A stretch of 64,000 nt of DNA from Celoporthe dispersa (lineage: Eukaryota > Ascomycota > Sordariomycetes > Diaporthales > Cryphonectriaceae), in contig WAID01000009.1 in NCBI GenBank assembly GCA_016584495.1, positions 3,472,001-3,536,000 of the forward strand, written 5' to 3'. Both the position numbers and the translations under genes were made by a program. How positions within the stretch are numbered: position 1 is the stretch's first letter; each line of letters starts with the position of its first letter. Below, in pieces: positions 21,946 through 33,856 of the stretch. The notes beneath the pieces were generated by a model. That model was not told where the DNA came from and did not search any database. It saw only the letters and a list, made by a program, of their open reading frames with translations.

Positions 21946-24900
21946 CTCCTCGGGCTGGTAGGTCGTTGGCGGTGGGTGTGGGTACCGGTGGGTGATGGGT
22001 TTTGGCGATATATCTTCTTGACGTGCAAGGTAAGATATACGCTGTCTTGATTGAAAGAAATAAAAGACTGATCTGAAGATATAAAGATCTATAGATCAGG
22101 CGTGTGGTGATATCTACGAAGAACGGAGAAAGCGATCCTCCCTGGCCAGACGGGAGAGGGTGGCCATGCTTTTATGCTGGCATCTCAAGATGTCAACTCG
22201 ATCTATGAAAGGCACATGATGGATGGCTCGACAAAGCTCTGGGGACCGGTCTGTCATCTACAAGTTCTAGGGGCGCTCAGGCGGTCGCTTCGAGGTCATC
22301 AAGAGGTCTAAGCGGATACTTTGGCCGCTCGGAAAGCGGCCGGCGTCTACCTTCACGGATGCTATAACGGTGATCTGATGGCCGAGCCACGCATCACGAG
22401 GTACTTGACGCCCTACGGCACTGCGCACCCAGCGCCGGCTCAAGGCGTTGTGGGGACCTCTTCAATCAGTCCGGTCATGTTTACTCCTCAATGGGTGGTT
22501 CGACCCTTGCATATGACCCCTTCAAAGAGCCTTCTGTCCTAAAGTGCGCGGCTGATTTCAAAGAGTTACAGCCAGGAAAGAGCGCTTCCTGAGAGCTCGA
22601 GATACAACGATTTGTACTTCCTAGCCTATGATTCCCCGAGAGGCCGGATGTAAAGGCTAACGGGTCAGGTGGCCTCCAGCGCTCACGGCTGAGGTCTCTT
22701 ACGTCGACTGCTCGTTGTCCAGCAGACTATGAGCGCGTCATAAATGCCCCGGACAGCTTAGGAGAAGGCGACCATGCAAATATTCTCAAACGCGCCCTGG
22801 GCTTAGGGTTGGTGTTGGTTTCATGGTGGGTCTGGACTGCTTTGAGGGCCTCAGAGACCGTCATGTCCCAAATGCTACGGCTGCGGCTTCCTCGCTGGCT
22901 GAAGAGTCATTCTCCGGGCTGAGGGTACACCAGACAAAGATGGACACTCTCACGACAACGAGAGCAATTGAACGGGTCAACTTGAACGTCACTCGGCACT
23001 CGGGCAATTTTCTAGGCAGACTCGTTATGTCTGATTTCAAAACGATTGGGCCTTCTTCCCATCCCCCCTCCCCTTTCACAACAAAATAGCCGACGAGGGT
23101 GTAAATAGCATCTGCCCGATTGTCTATGAGAGACAACCATAGATCCTGCAATTTAGACTTAGTATGAGAAGGGTAGGTGTCAGATCATGGCAGATTACGC
23201 CCATGACAGGTCGAACAAGAATCCCCATGCTGTGAGCTGGTAATGTACCCGCACAAGAGGGCACGATACGGCTCGACAACAAAACGGCGTTAGACTGGAA
23301 GAGCTGTTCAATATACTGCGTGCCACTGCCGTTGGCTACTGCGCCACAAAATTACTTAGAGCACACTATGTATGATTTGGAATGACCAATCAGGGATGGA
23401 CTTAAAGTATGTTTGGACAACAGAATACTACGTGCTACTATATAGCACCGTCGTCTGCTGCGCCACAGTCTACTGCGCCACATTATTTCTTCAACGTTCA
23501 GCGTTGGACTACTAATGCCTAGCACGTGCCTGGGTCATATTACCTCTAAAGTAGTGCGAGATCTCTAAAATAACAAAGTCCCTGAGATTTAGAACTTCTT
23601 AGTAGTCACTCAAGCCCGTGTATCGCCTCTTCCATATTTCTATAGGCAGATTATTCTCGGAGTTGCCAGTACATTTCCTCTGCAGGGCCGCTGGTGGAAA
23701 TAGGACTGAAGCTGTACAGAAGGGCGGTTGGCTAGGCTGAACTGCTATTGGCGATTCGGACAACTTGGTATTAAATTGTCTGGTCCAAAGAGTTCCCCTC
23801 TTGAGCCTTCTTGACACATGGTAATAAAGTAACAACAGTTTTCCTATCCTGACGGTGAAAAAATGAGCTACAAGTGCCTAGTTGTGTGTCCTAGTCGAGA
23901 ATCTCATTTATACTTTGATATGTCATTGGTAGTGCTTTTCAGCAGCCATAACACTATCCGTCATGCTCTAGCGTAATGCTGAAATAGTGCATAACTTAAA
24001 AAAGAAAATAAAAAAATAAAAAAGTACTTGTCCCGGGTGGCTGGTGAGACAGTTATGCACAGCAGTATTGGGTGCAGACACTATCTTGCAAAGGTACCTC
24101 TATGACCATGTATTTAGCAGATACCACCCCTGGATGGGTTCCCGACATGTAAAATTGCTAAAGAACGCAAAAGGCAGAGCCATAAATCTAAAGCACTTTA
24201 CTATTGTAGAGACAGTAAAATCTAGAATACTAGATATTCAACCAAAGCAAGCTCTGAATTACCTCGTCCAGTCCCTCCTCGAGTTTCCAGATTGCAGGCA
24301 GATTTCTACTGTGCAGGTCAGGCGGACGGCATTATATGTGGTAGCACCCTCTAGCAGCACCCTGTAAATACTAGATGAGCTACAGGAGGAAAAGTCTCCG
24401 GGCAACTTAACAGAAATGGCCATCGGTTGCTTAGCGACCTCCCAGATGGCGCTGTAAACCCATGTGGAATCGGGTCTGTGCTGAGCCTCAGATACTGTTG
24501 TGTTTTTTCTGTAGGTTAATCACTACAGGATATGGAATGTACCTCGACCAAGTCCTCTCCTACCAACCCTTCAGACCAGCCACCTCGTCAAAGTACCTTA
24601 TTCAAGCTACGATCTGCCGACATGTACCTCGAGTCCGGCCCTGACGCTTGGATGAGTCTAGGAACGAAGATTGCCTACGACTAATACAGTATCGGCAAAT
24701 TTTCAGGGAAAACTAGAGATCATTAAAATGCCGAAGTCGATGAGTCCTCGGGTGACAAGTGACGGGATTTTTGGGATAATGACCCCTCCTCACTGTGTCG
24801 GAACCTTGTCGGAAGGGATGTCAAAGCTGCCTTAGTCGTAAAGAGAACTGTTCTTCTACAAGAATTTGAACGGAGGTCAATAGCCTGATTCTACGGCGAC

Positions 24901-25085
24901 AACAAACGTATGAAAGCCTTGCCCAGTACCAAAATCCTGGCCGTTCACCACTTGGCTGGTGAAGATTCTCTTCCGGGACCTGTCTTGTGAGTATGTTGAA
25001 ATCTATTGATGCCGCCCGACTCTAAACCAGACCCTGAAACACCTGTTCCTTCAATCTTCGGCCCAAGACTCTCCCTAGAATGTGG
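21946..25085. other. 3.1-kb AT-richer region, no recognisable gene, possible decayed repeats
   Basis: From about 22.9 kb base composition shifts towards A/T and ORFs become short. I see no transposase or reverse-transcriptase motif. The 13-mer CTACTGCGCCACA occurs at 23336-23348 and 23470-23482, with a one-mismatch copy at 23455-23467. An A-rich run lies at 23998-24025. The composition would fit decayed, possibly RIP-mutated, repeat DNA, but that needs calculation. Confidence 0.4.
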
Positions 25086-26167
25086 TTAGCTTCGGATTAC
25101 ATTCCTCACGAAGGTTTGTACGCGATGGAGAGGACCTACTATACCAAGGAGTCTCTGTCCCCTCTCGAACTCCTTTGCATTCTCCTCTCCCAACCACTGC
25201 GGCAGTGTCTCATCGATGCCCTTCTCGGTATCAAAAAACTTGCCCCCAGTCGCAAAGATTGCTCTACCATTGAGTTTGCGATCCGCAGAACAATGAACAA
25301 TGATCTTGGCCACTTCGTGCGGTGTATTCAACGGCAGCTTATGTTCGATCCAGTCACCTCTGACACTTCCCAGCAGCTGAGTATCAACGGCCCAGGGACA
25401 TATTGCGTTGACCCTGGCGCCATATCGGAAGGGTGCCCATGGCCGCAAAGCACGCATGAGACCGATGACACCGTGCTTGGAGGCTGCATAGGCGAAGAGC
25501 CCTGGCGCTTCGGTAATGCCAGCTATTGAAGACACCATGCAGATGGATTTTGAGAGACCTGAGTCGTCTTTCTGTGGCTTGCTTGCTTTCATGTAGGCGA
25601 GAGCGATCCTGCTGAAGGACACGACGCTTACGAGGTTGACGTCGATATGTTCCTTGAGCGGCGTCGGTTCCTTGACAGGCTCTCAGTTCACGAATTCTGT
25701 TGAGGACAGTGACTCGCCAACTCTTACCTTCTTGATCGAATCGAGGTCTAGGTCCTCAAACCAACCTCTAGGCTCCTTGACTGCTGCACATGAGACTGCC
25801 ACGTCGACCGTGCCATGCTTCTTGAACGGAACGTCGAACAAGGACAGCTGTGAGGCATAGTCCCGCACATCAAGCTTCTGGAAATGCGCTGACCCCCCGG
25901 TGCTCTTCGACTGCAGTTCTTGCTCAACTTCTTTTCCTTTGGTGTCGTCCCAATCCCCGAAATATACATGCGCCCCGAGACTGTGGTATAAGGCCACAGT
26001 TGCGGCGCCAACGCCCTGCGCTCCTCCTGTAATTACCGAGCGTGAGGGTCAACACGGCAGACTGAGAGGAGACTCAACAGAACATGATGATCAGTCTCAC
26101 CTGTCAACACCACAACTTTGTCCTTCAGACCCTGCGCATCACTTTCGGAATAAAATATCTCAGTCAT
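25086..26167 (-). CDS. Short-chain dehydrogenase/reductase (316 aa, three exons)
   Basis: A classical SDR: the NAD(P)-binding motif TGGAQGVG is at residues 22-29, the catalytic serine at 169/170 (MVSSIAG), and Y183xxxK187 in FAYAASKHGV. Start is ATG 26167. Intron 1 is 26027-26100 (GTGAGA..TTACAG, 74 nt) and splits the glycine motif. Intron 2 is 25671-25727 (GTAAGA..CAAG, 57 nt, phase 0). The stop is at 25086. No signal peptide is seen, so it is probably cytosolic. Substrate is unknown; the arrangement resembles 15-hydroxyprostaglandin-dehydrogenase-like fungal SDRs. It is divergently paired with another SDR 357 bp away, so the two may share a promoter and act on related substrates (inference). 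The frame is intact. Confidence 0.9.
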
Positions 26168-26524
26168 CTTCTCCACGATTCATGTGACTGTAGCCAGCGA
26201 GCTGGGCGATGAGTATCAGTTGATGCCGAGAAGTCACGGTTCATTCATTTTTGGCTTTATCGTGTCCTGCGGGGTCGCCTAAATAGGGAAAATCGTCTTC
26301 AACGTGGTGGAGCACCCGGGTCAACCATTCCCGCCATGCTGAGGATCTCCGCATTGACTCGTAGGCTAAATACTCGGCATCGCTAACGGCGGGAAGAGAC
26401 TGCTGTGTACAACTACGAAGCAAGCTTCCCGTGCTTGAAAACCTGGCACAGACTCGCTGCGTGGAGCACTTAGTACTCAGGTGTTTGCTCAGTCACGATC
26501 CGTGCACATTTCCTGTCATTCAAG
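26168..26524. promoter_or_regulatory. Putative shared (bidirectional) promoter of two SDR genes
   Basis: Only 357 bp separate the ATGs of the divergent dehydrogenase genes, so both promoters must lie here or overlap. I see no strong TATA box. This is a positional inference. Confidence 0.5.
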
Positions 26525-27533
26525 ATGGCACACAACGGCACAGATGCCCACGATCGCAAAACGGCCGTCGTCTCAGGTGGCGCCAGCGGAATTGGCCTGG
26601 CGATGTCACAGTATTTTGCCTCTCTAGGGTATAATGTGGCCATATTCGACGTCAATGTCGACGCCGGAAGAAGAGTTGTGTCGGAACTCGCCTCAGAAAG
26701 CCCAAGTGCGAAGGTCGTGTTCAAGTCGTGCGACGTATCCTCATGGCAGAGCCAGGCAGACAACTTCAAGGAGGTATACACCGAGTTTGGTAGCATAGAT
26801 ATCGTCTGCGCAAATGCTGGCATCTCGGAAAGAGGCTCGAGTGCCCTTGCGAGCATCGAGGACGACGAGCCCAAGGAGCCAGATCTCGGGAGCATGAGAG
26901 TGAACCTCTCCGGCGTGATATACTGTAAGTTTCCCGTGGCAAACCATTGTGATCTAATGCTGATTAGTTTGAAAAACCCAGCTGTCAAGCTAGCAATACA
27001 CTACATGCACAAAAATACATCGACAGGGCCCTCTCGTGGGTCAATTATCTGTACAGCCAGCAACGCGGGTCTCTATCCATTCCCGACCTCACCCCTTTAC
27101 GCAGCTGCAAAGTCAGGGGTCATTGGGCTTGTTCGCTCGACTGCGCCAATCCTAGAGCGGCACAAGATTCAGATCAATGCTTTGGCTCCAGCAGTCTTGG
27201 GTATGTCTTTCCCTCCATCTCAGCCTGGGCCCTAAGGCATATATCTCTTGGGGCCATTTCTCTCATACCTTCTTGGGCTGACTTATTTTTTCTCTTTTCT
27301 CTTGCGCGATAGTGACGAATATTGCTCCGAACAAAGCTTTGTTCAAGGACATGATCATAACTCCGATGTCTACGCTGGTCAAGGGTGTTGTTCAGCTCAT
27401 ATCTGACCCCAATCTGACTGGCGAGATTGCCGAGATACATGGAGACAGCGTAACCATACGTCCTCCGCACGACTACGTGGACGAGGACAGTAGAAAGAAC
27501 CTGGAGAATTTCTGGAAGTTGGGATATGCTTGA
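26525..27533 (+). CDS. Short-chain dehydrogenase/reductase (279 aa, three exons)
   Basis: An SDR with SGGASGIG at residues 17-24, CANAGISERG (the NAG motif), TASNAG with the catalytic serine at 160, and Y173xxxK177 in LYAAAKSGV. Exons are 26525-26924, 26982-27200 and 27313-27533. Intron 1 (57 nt) is GTAAGT..CCCAG and yields GVIYSVKLAIHYM. Intron 2 (112 nt) is GTATGT..GATAG with a GGCTGAC branch site, and yields AVLVTNIAPNK. All phases agree. The C-terminus has the usual final glycine-less region ending FWKLGYA. No signal peptide. The substrate is unknown. The two SDRs have different sequences, so they are not a simple recent tandem duplication. Confidence 0.92.
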
Positions 27534-28361
27534 TTCCTATGGCTTGCCTTCGGAAGCAATCTGTGCTCGAGTTTGATTGATTCCTCAAATGGCAAACTAC
27601 CGAACAATTCTATCAAATATCATTTTATGCTTTTCACACTGTTTCTGCCATGCTCATTTACATCAGATTTACTGACAACCCACCCCCGTACCTTGGCTTC
27701 AGGCTAACTAAAGCCATCATGGCTTGACTGGATTATGGATGTATGGTACATTTCGTTAACAGGAGCAGTATTAGATTATGACTGTTCTACAGCACAACTA
27801 CTGTGACGGCATGCTCGAGAATAATACCTTTATGCTAGACGTCAAGCCTCAAAAGTCAACGTCAAGTTGTATTCTGCTTGGAATTTCTCTACATTGGTTT
27901 ACCTATTTAAGACGTTTCACGGTTGTCAGGCAGCCTTCGCAACCCGATCAGCCGGTATCAATTCCAGGGGGTTTAGCTTTCTTACACTTGAGAGCTGATA
28001 CATCATTAGCTGATGTCATTGTTCTGTGATTTTCTGTAGTTCATGGCTGGTGGGATTTGATAATGAGCACAATCCTGTTAGCACCACCTTTACCATTCAG
28101 ATTATAACAACACCCCCACTCACACTTGGGCCTTAAAAGGACTGAAATAATTTATTGAAAGTACATCATGCAAAATTGAAAACTCGTCTTCAAGGAGGTC
28201 ATGACAGGTGTGGTTGTCCTGGTGGTGCACACCAAACTCTTCATCGACGGGAGGCAGTTGTTCGCTCACCTTGAAGCCCAGAACCATGGCTAATCGACAC
28301 AGTCACCCTCCAGGGCGACAGATGAAGCAATTTACCATCCACACAAACAAAGAAATTAGAA
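27534..28361. other. AT-rich spacer containing an LTR-like remnant
   Basis: There is no coding gene. Most of it (27755-28121) looks like one LTR with its polypurine tract, described separately. Confidence 0.5.
27755..28121 (-). mobile_element. Copia-type LTR remnant with polypurine tract
   Basis: Read on the minus strand, GAGTGGGGG (28121-28113) is followed at once by TGTTGTTATAATC, as at the polypurine tract/3' LTR junction of Ty1/copia elements. About 358 nt further on the sequence reaches CTGTTAAC (27755-27762), which nearly mirrors the TGTTG start as an inverted terminal repeat. A TATA-like CTTAAATAGG lies inside (near 27905). No second copy and no gag/pol sequence were found, so this would be a truncated relic. 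It lies about 240 bp upstream of a tRNA gene. The call rests on junction pattern only. Confidence 0.4.
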
Positions 28362-28433
28362 ACCGTCGTAGTACAATGGTTAGTATCTCCGTTTCCCAAG
28401 CGGAGGATGGGGGTTCGATTCCCCCCGGCGGTA
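28362..28433 (+). tRNA. tRNA-Gly (anticodon CCC)
   Basis: A 72-nt cloverleaf. The acceptor ACCGTCG pairs with CGGCGGT over 7 bp (one G-T). The D arm is GTAC/GTAT, the anticodon stem TCCGT/GCGGA with loop TTCCCAA (anticodon CCC), the variable loop GGAT, and the T arm GGGGG-TTCGATT-CCCCC. The discriminator base is A. There is no intron. A T-rich stretch (TTCTTTTGC) soon after the 3' end could serve as a Pol III terminator. Confidence 0.94.
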
Positions 28434-28788
28434 ACACTTCTTTTGCTCGCGTCTTGAACCTCTACCTCTATTTTTGCTCATGCCGAGTTCACTTCTCATC
28501 AATATAGCTACATGTCATACCTGAGAAAACTCTTGAAATGCATACGAAAGTAATATAAGGTTTCACCTTTTCTGTGTTCTAGAATGGCTAGCAGCGAGGT
28601 CATATCTCGGAGCAGCCTTTTAGGCTTGCTATAATTCTATTCAACTCGGTCCGATCACAAACGAAAAGAAGTAAGAAGCTTCGCGTGAATATTCTCTATA
28701 TAATCACCGTGCCTTCGGTCAGGAAAATTATGGCTCGCTTTCGATACTCAGCGTCCGCGCAACAAGATTTTCAGATTAATTTTCAACC
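28434..28788. other. Spacer between tRNA-Gly and the protease gene
   Basis: AT-rich DNA without a gene; it includes the 3' region of the minus-strand aspartic protease. Confidence 0.5.
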
Positions 28789-30360
28789 TCAATAAGTCCT
28801 ACGACTAGCAAATTGCATCACGGCATCATCCACATCAAACACAGCCAGCACGTTCTTCAAGAACGCATCACCCAGGATGAAAGGCCCATCCTCGCTGGTC
28901 CCAATCGCCGTCATGCACAGCCCGCTCAGCGGATCCTGTGAGTCCCGCAGTATGAGATCGTCCGGGTTCAGCCAGAAGGGTGTGTTGTCGATGACAACAG
29001 CAAGACGCGGCGAGGCGGCGTCGCAGGTAGTAAGATAGCTACCGAAGAGGAAGTCGTATTCTGCGGCGGGCTCGAAGGCGCTGTTAATGGCGTCGGCTAG
29101 GTCTGCTTGCCTGTCAGCGAAGGGATGTTCTTGTAGAGTGCGCGTGGATGAGTATGCGAGTGACTTTAGGCCGAGCCATTAGTCGACTCGGCAAGACTTA
29201 CCAGGGGGAAGGTAGATGAGCGTGGTGCCAGAGTCTACTATGTAAGGGATCCTCCTGTTGTCGGTTGAGGTGCCGAAGAGCCAGCCGTCTGGGATGATGG
29301 TGTAGAAAGAGTATTCGTAGGCTGTAGTCTCATCGTTCGCGATGTTGGCCTGTTGTAATTATATCTAGGGCATCAGCACCACCTCCCTGTAGAAGATTTG
29401 TCTTACTAAGAAATATATATGATACAATGGAACATCACTTACGATGATAATATCTGTCATTCCCATAGTGGAATAATCTACGCCGCCGAGGTCATCTGGA
29501 ACGCCACCAAAGGCGAGAGCTCCACCAGAGGCGTTCCTACTGATAGCCATGCTGAAATAATTTTCCACAAGACCCTGGTCGACCATAGTTGTGAAGATCG
29601 GCGCGTACTCAACCCCATAGTATGAACTATGATCTCCAAAAGGGCCTGCAAAGACACTCGTGATGGAAGGGTACGCCAACCCCAAGACACCACTCGTGAC
29701 ATTGTTCCCGTCCCAGAGCGTGTCATTCGCCAGGGCCACAGTCTGATTCTTTACAGAGATGCCAGCGACGGTGACATCCATGGCTCCTATAGGCCCCTGC
29801 ACGACTTCTCCGCCTCCATACTCGACGTAGAGGTGCTCGTTCGAAACCAGCCCTCCGGTGAACCCACCCGTGTACGCAGTGCCAAAAGAACAGCCGCCGT
29901 ACCAGGGCGTGCAGTTGGACCTGGTGCTGACGGCCCACGTATCCGAGCTGCCTGTGTCGAGCTGCAGGATAAGGTCCTGCCTGTTGAACACGACGTCTAC
30001 GCCGTATGTAGACCCATATGCGGTGATAGATGTGACGTTCTCGTAGCCGCTGCCGCCGTACTTGCGTTGCAGCCTACCGAGAACGGTGGTAACTGACATT
30101 TGCCCAGACCCAGGACCATCGAATCTCCGGATGGCGGTCCAGTTGTCGGTCTTCTTGAAGCGGTCTTTGGATCTCCTTTCGGATACTGTTCTCAAGTCCG
30201 TAACGACCCGACTGAATGTGACACCGGGAAGAGGACTCAGCACAGGATCGAGAGTGTCTCGAGTCAAGGGCCTTAGTTGGTGCGAGGACCACCCAGCCGT
30301 CCCGGTGAGGAAGGTATAGAATGCTGCTACCAGCAGGATGCTGCATGTTCTGCGTAACAT
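28789..30360 (-). CDS. Secreted pepsin-like aspartic protease (A1 family, 459 aa)
   Basis: An extracellular endopeptidase. The signal peptide is MLRRTCSILLVAAFYTFLTG, followed by a pro-region and the mature domain. The first catalytic motif DTGSSDTW starts at residue 135 and the second, VDSGTT, has its Asp at residue 345. Exons are 30360-29443, 29349-29202 and 29102-28789. Intron 1 (93 nt) is GTAAGT..CAACAG and intron 2 (99 nt) GTAAGT..AGCAG with an ACTAAT branch site. Phases agree and the stop TGA is at 28791-28789. The C-terminal half shows the conserved ILGDAFLKNVLAVFDVDD segment. A TATTTAAA box at 30450-30457 lies about 90 nt upstream of the ATG and may be the TATA element. The frame is intact, with several N-glycosylation sites. 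Confidence 0.93.
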
Positions 30361-31150
30361 GATGATGGAAGAGGTCAGCGTCGCTGAGGCATGAAAGAGG
30401 ATCGACAGAGTGGTGGTGTTGAGTGAATTAACTGTAAAGCAACGAACCGTATTTAAACCTGAATATAAGTGATTTGACTGAATACCAATAGAACCGATGA
30501 GACACCTCGTGGTCGGTAAGGCGAGATCACAGCAAACGCGCTAGGCTGCACGGTGCCTATTGCCATGTTTGAACATAGCAATCATGTCCATATAAGCGAG
30601 ATACGTAGTACCGAGGAGACAGCCAGGGCCCAGGAGGTGCTGCCTGAACGGTAGCTCCTATGTTATGGCTACTAGTCATCTCTACTTACATAGAAGATTT
30701 ATAAGATGTCGGCCTCGATCGGATTTGGTAGAGCTCTAGTGGGACGGAACGGGAGGGGTTTGCAACCAAATGTGAACGAGCTGTGTTCGATGGTACCACT
30801 TGAGATCGGAAATGTCTCTAGATGTTCTTCTATGAACACCTATTCTAATACCGCGATTCACGTCTTGAAATTCATATAGTCGGACCCATCTCGTCAGAGT
30901 ATAAATATTGATTGCTTGCAAAAACGGCTGCGCGGAAGAATTATGCCATTTTATAAATAGTAGTCAACAGAGGGATCGCTAGATGTTCTAGCCTTCTTGT
31001 GGGCACGACGATCATGTCAAACATTTCAAGAAATCGAAACAGCACAGCGGGAGGAGACAGTGAAACCTGGAGGATCCAACAAGAAGGAAGAACAGCCATG
31101 CAAGGCATCAAGTTTGCGTACAGGGGGGCCGACTTGGGTGAGGGAATGAG

Positions 31151-31181
<31 letters not shown>

Positions 31182-32626
31182 CACGCAACCACACCTCACT
31201 TTTCAGTGCTTGTGCGGTGACTCGTATGCCAAGTCGAAGCAGTGCAGCGCAGTACCACCTATCCGCTCGGCGTCTGTGCATATAGAGAAGCAACATAGGG
31301 TCCCGCTACTTGCCCGCTTTCGTGTCTCACCAGCTGCCTCGAGGGACATACTTACGTGACAGTAACTGAGAGATTGGGATATCTGACAGCGCCAGTCAAG
31401 TACGATACAAAGACCAATTATTATGTTAGGAGAAGCGAGGTAGGTCAATATAGAAAGCATATGGCGCAATGCCCTCAGACGCCACACGCTGCAATACTCA
31501 CAGGTTCGACAAAGTCCCTTGATTACGACCAACATAGACAGACAATCAGGACGTTCAAGTTTGACATCGAGGTATCTGAGTTGGGAGTGACAGAGATTCG
31601 GTGCGCAGGAATGACATCGTCACACGACGGTCCGACCTGTACCACTCGTATCTTTCACCGGCGGTTTAACCTCGCCTGCAGCTGCCGTGATCGATCGATC
31701 GATCAATCAGTCCCTCGACCTTTTGTAAGCCGACATTGTCAGACGGTGGACAAGTGCGTGTTCCCCCCCTTTTCTTTTTCCATATACTTCTTTTTTTTTT
31801 TCTTTCTTTTTTTTCCCTCTCTCCCTTCCCGAGAGCCCCGGCGTAGTTTAGCTTAGCTCGTCGTTGAATGACAAGTAGACGACGACGCTGATCACATGCT
31901 CGTGTCTAGGAATCCTGCAGCAAGTAGTCAATTACAGTAAGCAGTGCAGCTGTCATTATCCGCGCGGGTTAGTTCCGCTACCTCACACACACACGGTACT
32001 AGGAGCTAATGTGGTGAGCAATTAATGACATACTTTCAAGGCGCAGAGGGGGTCAGCAACAAAGGGATGGGGCCCAGTGTGGGCCGCCGTGCGCTATTGT
32101 TCCAGGGCGGCCCAACAATTCATCCTGCATATTTCTTCCTCCGGCCGGAGGCCAACCCATTTCCCCCGTCCCCGTCCCCCAACAGCTTATCGCCGAGGCT
32201 GACAGCAGAGCAAGGGACGATCCTCTTCTGCGGGATCCATGTGGTCTAAATTCCATCCCCCCAACGTTCTGCGGTGAAGACACGTAGGCCCTCGAGTCCC
32301 AAGTCGGGCAAAGCTTGGACAAGCACTGTCCGACTTGGTCTAGGGGCAATTTTCCCTCCCTGTCGGCTTCGTGACTGCTGTAGTATAGTAATCTAAGTAC
32401 TGTATATTGTAATCTTGTGGTCCGACAGACCGAAAAGCCTCGGCCCATCCTTCAGCCACATTTAGGCGCGGGAACACACACACGCATATCATAGTACACA
32501 GCCCTGATGAATTCCTCAACGAAGAGGATCACAACAGACAATAGCACATCATTCCAAGTTCTGAGTTCTCCAACAGATCAAGCAATCACACTTACTGAAT
32601 AACTCACTAAGTACTGTGTGCCAATC
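30361..32626. other. 2.3-kb divergent intergenic region
   Basis: It carries the promoters of the protease (-) and the DUF829 gene (+). It contains a CA microsatellite (31150-31188), CGATCGATCGATCAATCA near 31690 and T-rich tracts at 31788-31815. No credible gene was seen. Confidence 0.5.
31150..31188. repeat. (CA)n microsatellite
   Basis: About 12 perfect AC units followed by interrupted CA/CG units. Confidence 0.9.
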
Positions 32627-33654
32627 ATGGCATCCAACGCGCCAGCGCCTATTAGTGGCGCCGGAGAGGATCCTCTGTCCAGCTTTACGAGGATCTCCAA
32701 GATAGTCTATCTCTACCGACCCAGCACCTGCCGAAACCCTTCGGGATCCTCCTCTTCCTCGCCCAAGCTTATCCTGGTCGGGGGCTGGATGGACGCACGC
32801 GAGCCTCACCTTGCAAAGTATACCGCCGGGCTCCAGGCGCTGTTTCCGGCCTCGCCCATCCTGCTGGTCCGGAGCTTCAGCTACCACTTCACCGGCCGAC
32901 GCTTTCCAGGAGAGATCGAGCCCGCCGTACCCCCTGATCCGGTCCATCCTGGCGGCAGCAGAGGAGGTAGACAATAACGAGGAGGACGAGGAGAAGGATG
33001 ACGAAGTTGTCGTCGACGGCAGAAGCAACAGCCGCAGCAGTAGGCGCCCAGAGATGCTCATACACGTCTTCTCTAACGGAGGCTCGACGATGCTCAGCCT
33101 GCTCTACGACCTGTATGGCCGCTCTGCTGGTTCCGACGGCAACACTGCAGCCGTCTTTCCGCCGCATGTGACCGTATTCGACTCTGGACCTGCAGTATTT
33201 CACTTTTGGCGCACTGTCACCGCCTTCACCATGGCCGTGTCCAGGCGCAACCTCATCATCAGGCTGTTCGTGAGGTCGGTCATCATCTCCCTCTGTGTTG
33301 TCTACTGGCTACATAACGTGCCCTGGGGCCGTGCCGGCTTTCTCACCAGGATGTGGCTCTCGCACAATGATGTGACCAAGAACCGCAACGAGGTGCGGCG
33401 GGTGTACCTGTACAGCGAGGAGGACCAGCTCGTGGACTACCGGGACGTCGAGGAGCATGCGGTGCAGGCTCGGCTGCGTGGGTATGAAACCCAGCTTGCC
33501 AAGTTTGAAAGAACGCCTCATGTCGCTCATGTAAGGGGGGAATGAGAAGCGGTACTGGGGCATCTTGAAGGGGCTCTGGACTGTGCCATTGCCAAGTAGA
33601 CAAATAAATACACAGGCAGACCTAGTATATAGGAAGAGACGTGGAACAGGTTAG
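32627..33654 (+). CDS. DUF829/PaxU-like (TMEM53-type) alpha/beta hydrolase-fold protein, two frameshifts
   Basis: This family includes PaxU of indole-diterpene clusters and animal TMEM53. Start ATG 32627 (MASNAPAPISGAG). The conserved VGGWMDAREPHLAKY segment, the nucleophile-type motif HVFSNGGSTML, the acid in DQLVDYRDVEEHA and the histidine in PHVAH are all present. The frame breaks at the C5 run 32930-32934 (one C too many; removing it gives EPAVPLIRSIL) and again at the G6 run 33535-33540 (one G too many; then NEKRYWGILKGLW, ending TAG at 33654). Both fit homopolymer errors. A hydrophobic segment (near 33256-33312) could be a membrane helix. No other indole-diterpene genes are nearby, so the PaxU resemblance is family-level only. 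Confidence 0.82.
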
Positions 33655-33856
33655 AATTCCTAGACTGGCTTCTTCATGCAGCTCTATTGCCTCCTGGTCA
33701 TGCAGACTCTGGACTCTCTCTTTCCCTCTGAATCAGAATAAACAAATCTAATATGCATCCATCTCTTACGGCCCGCTCTTTATGCAGCTTTGATAATGAA
33801 ATTCGTATAACCGTCGTCATCATGAGCAGTCGTCCCTGGGAGAAGAAAAAATCATA

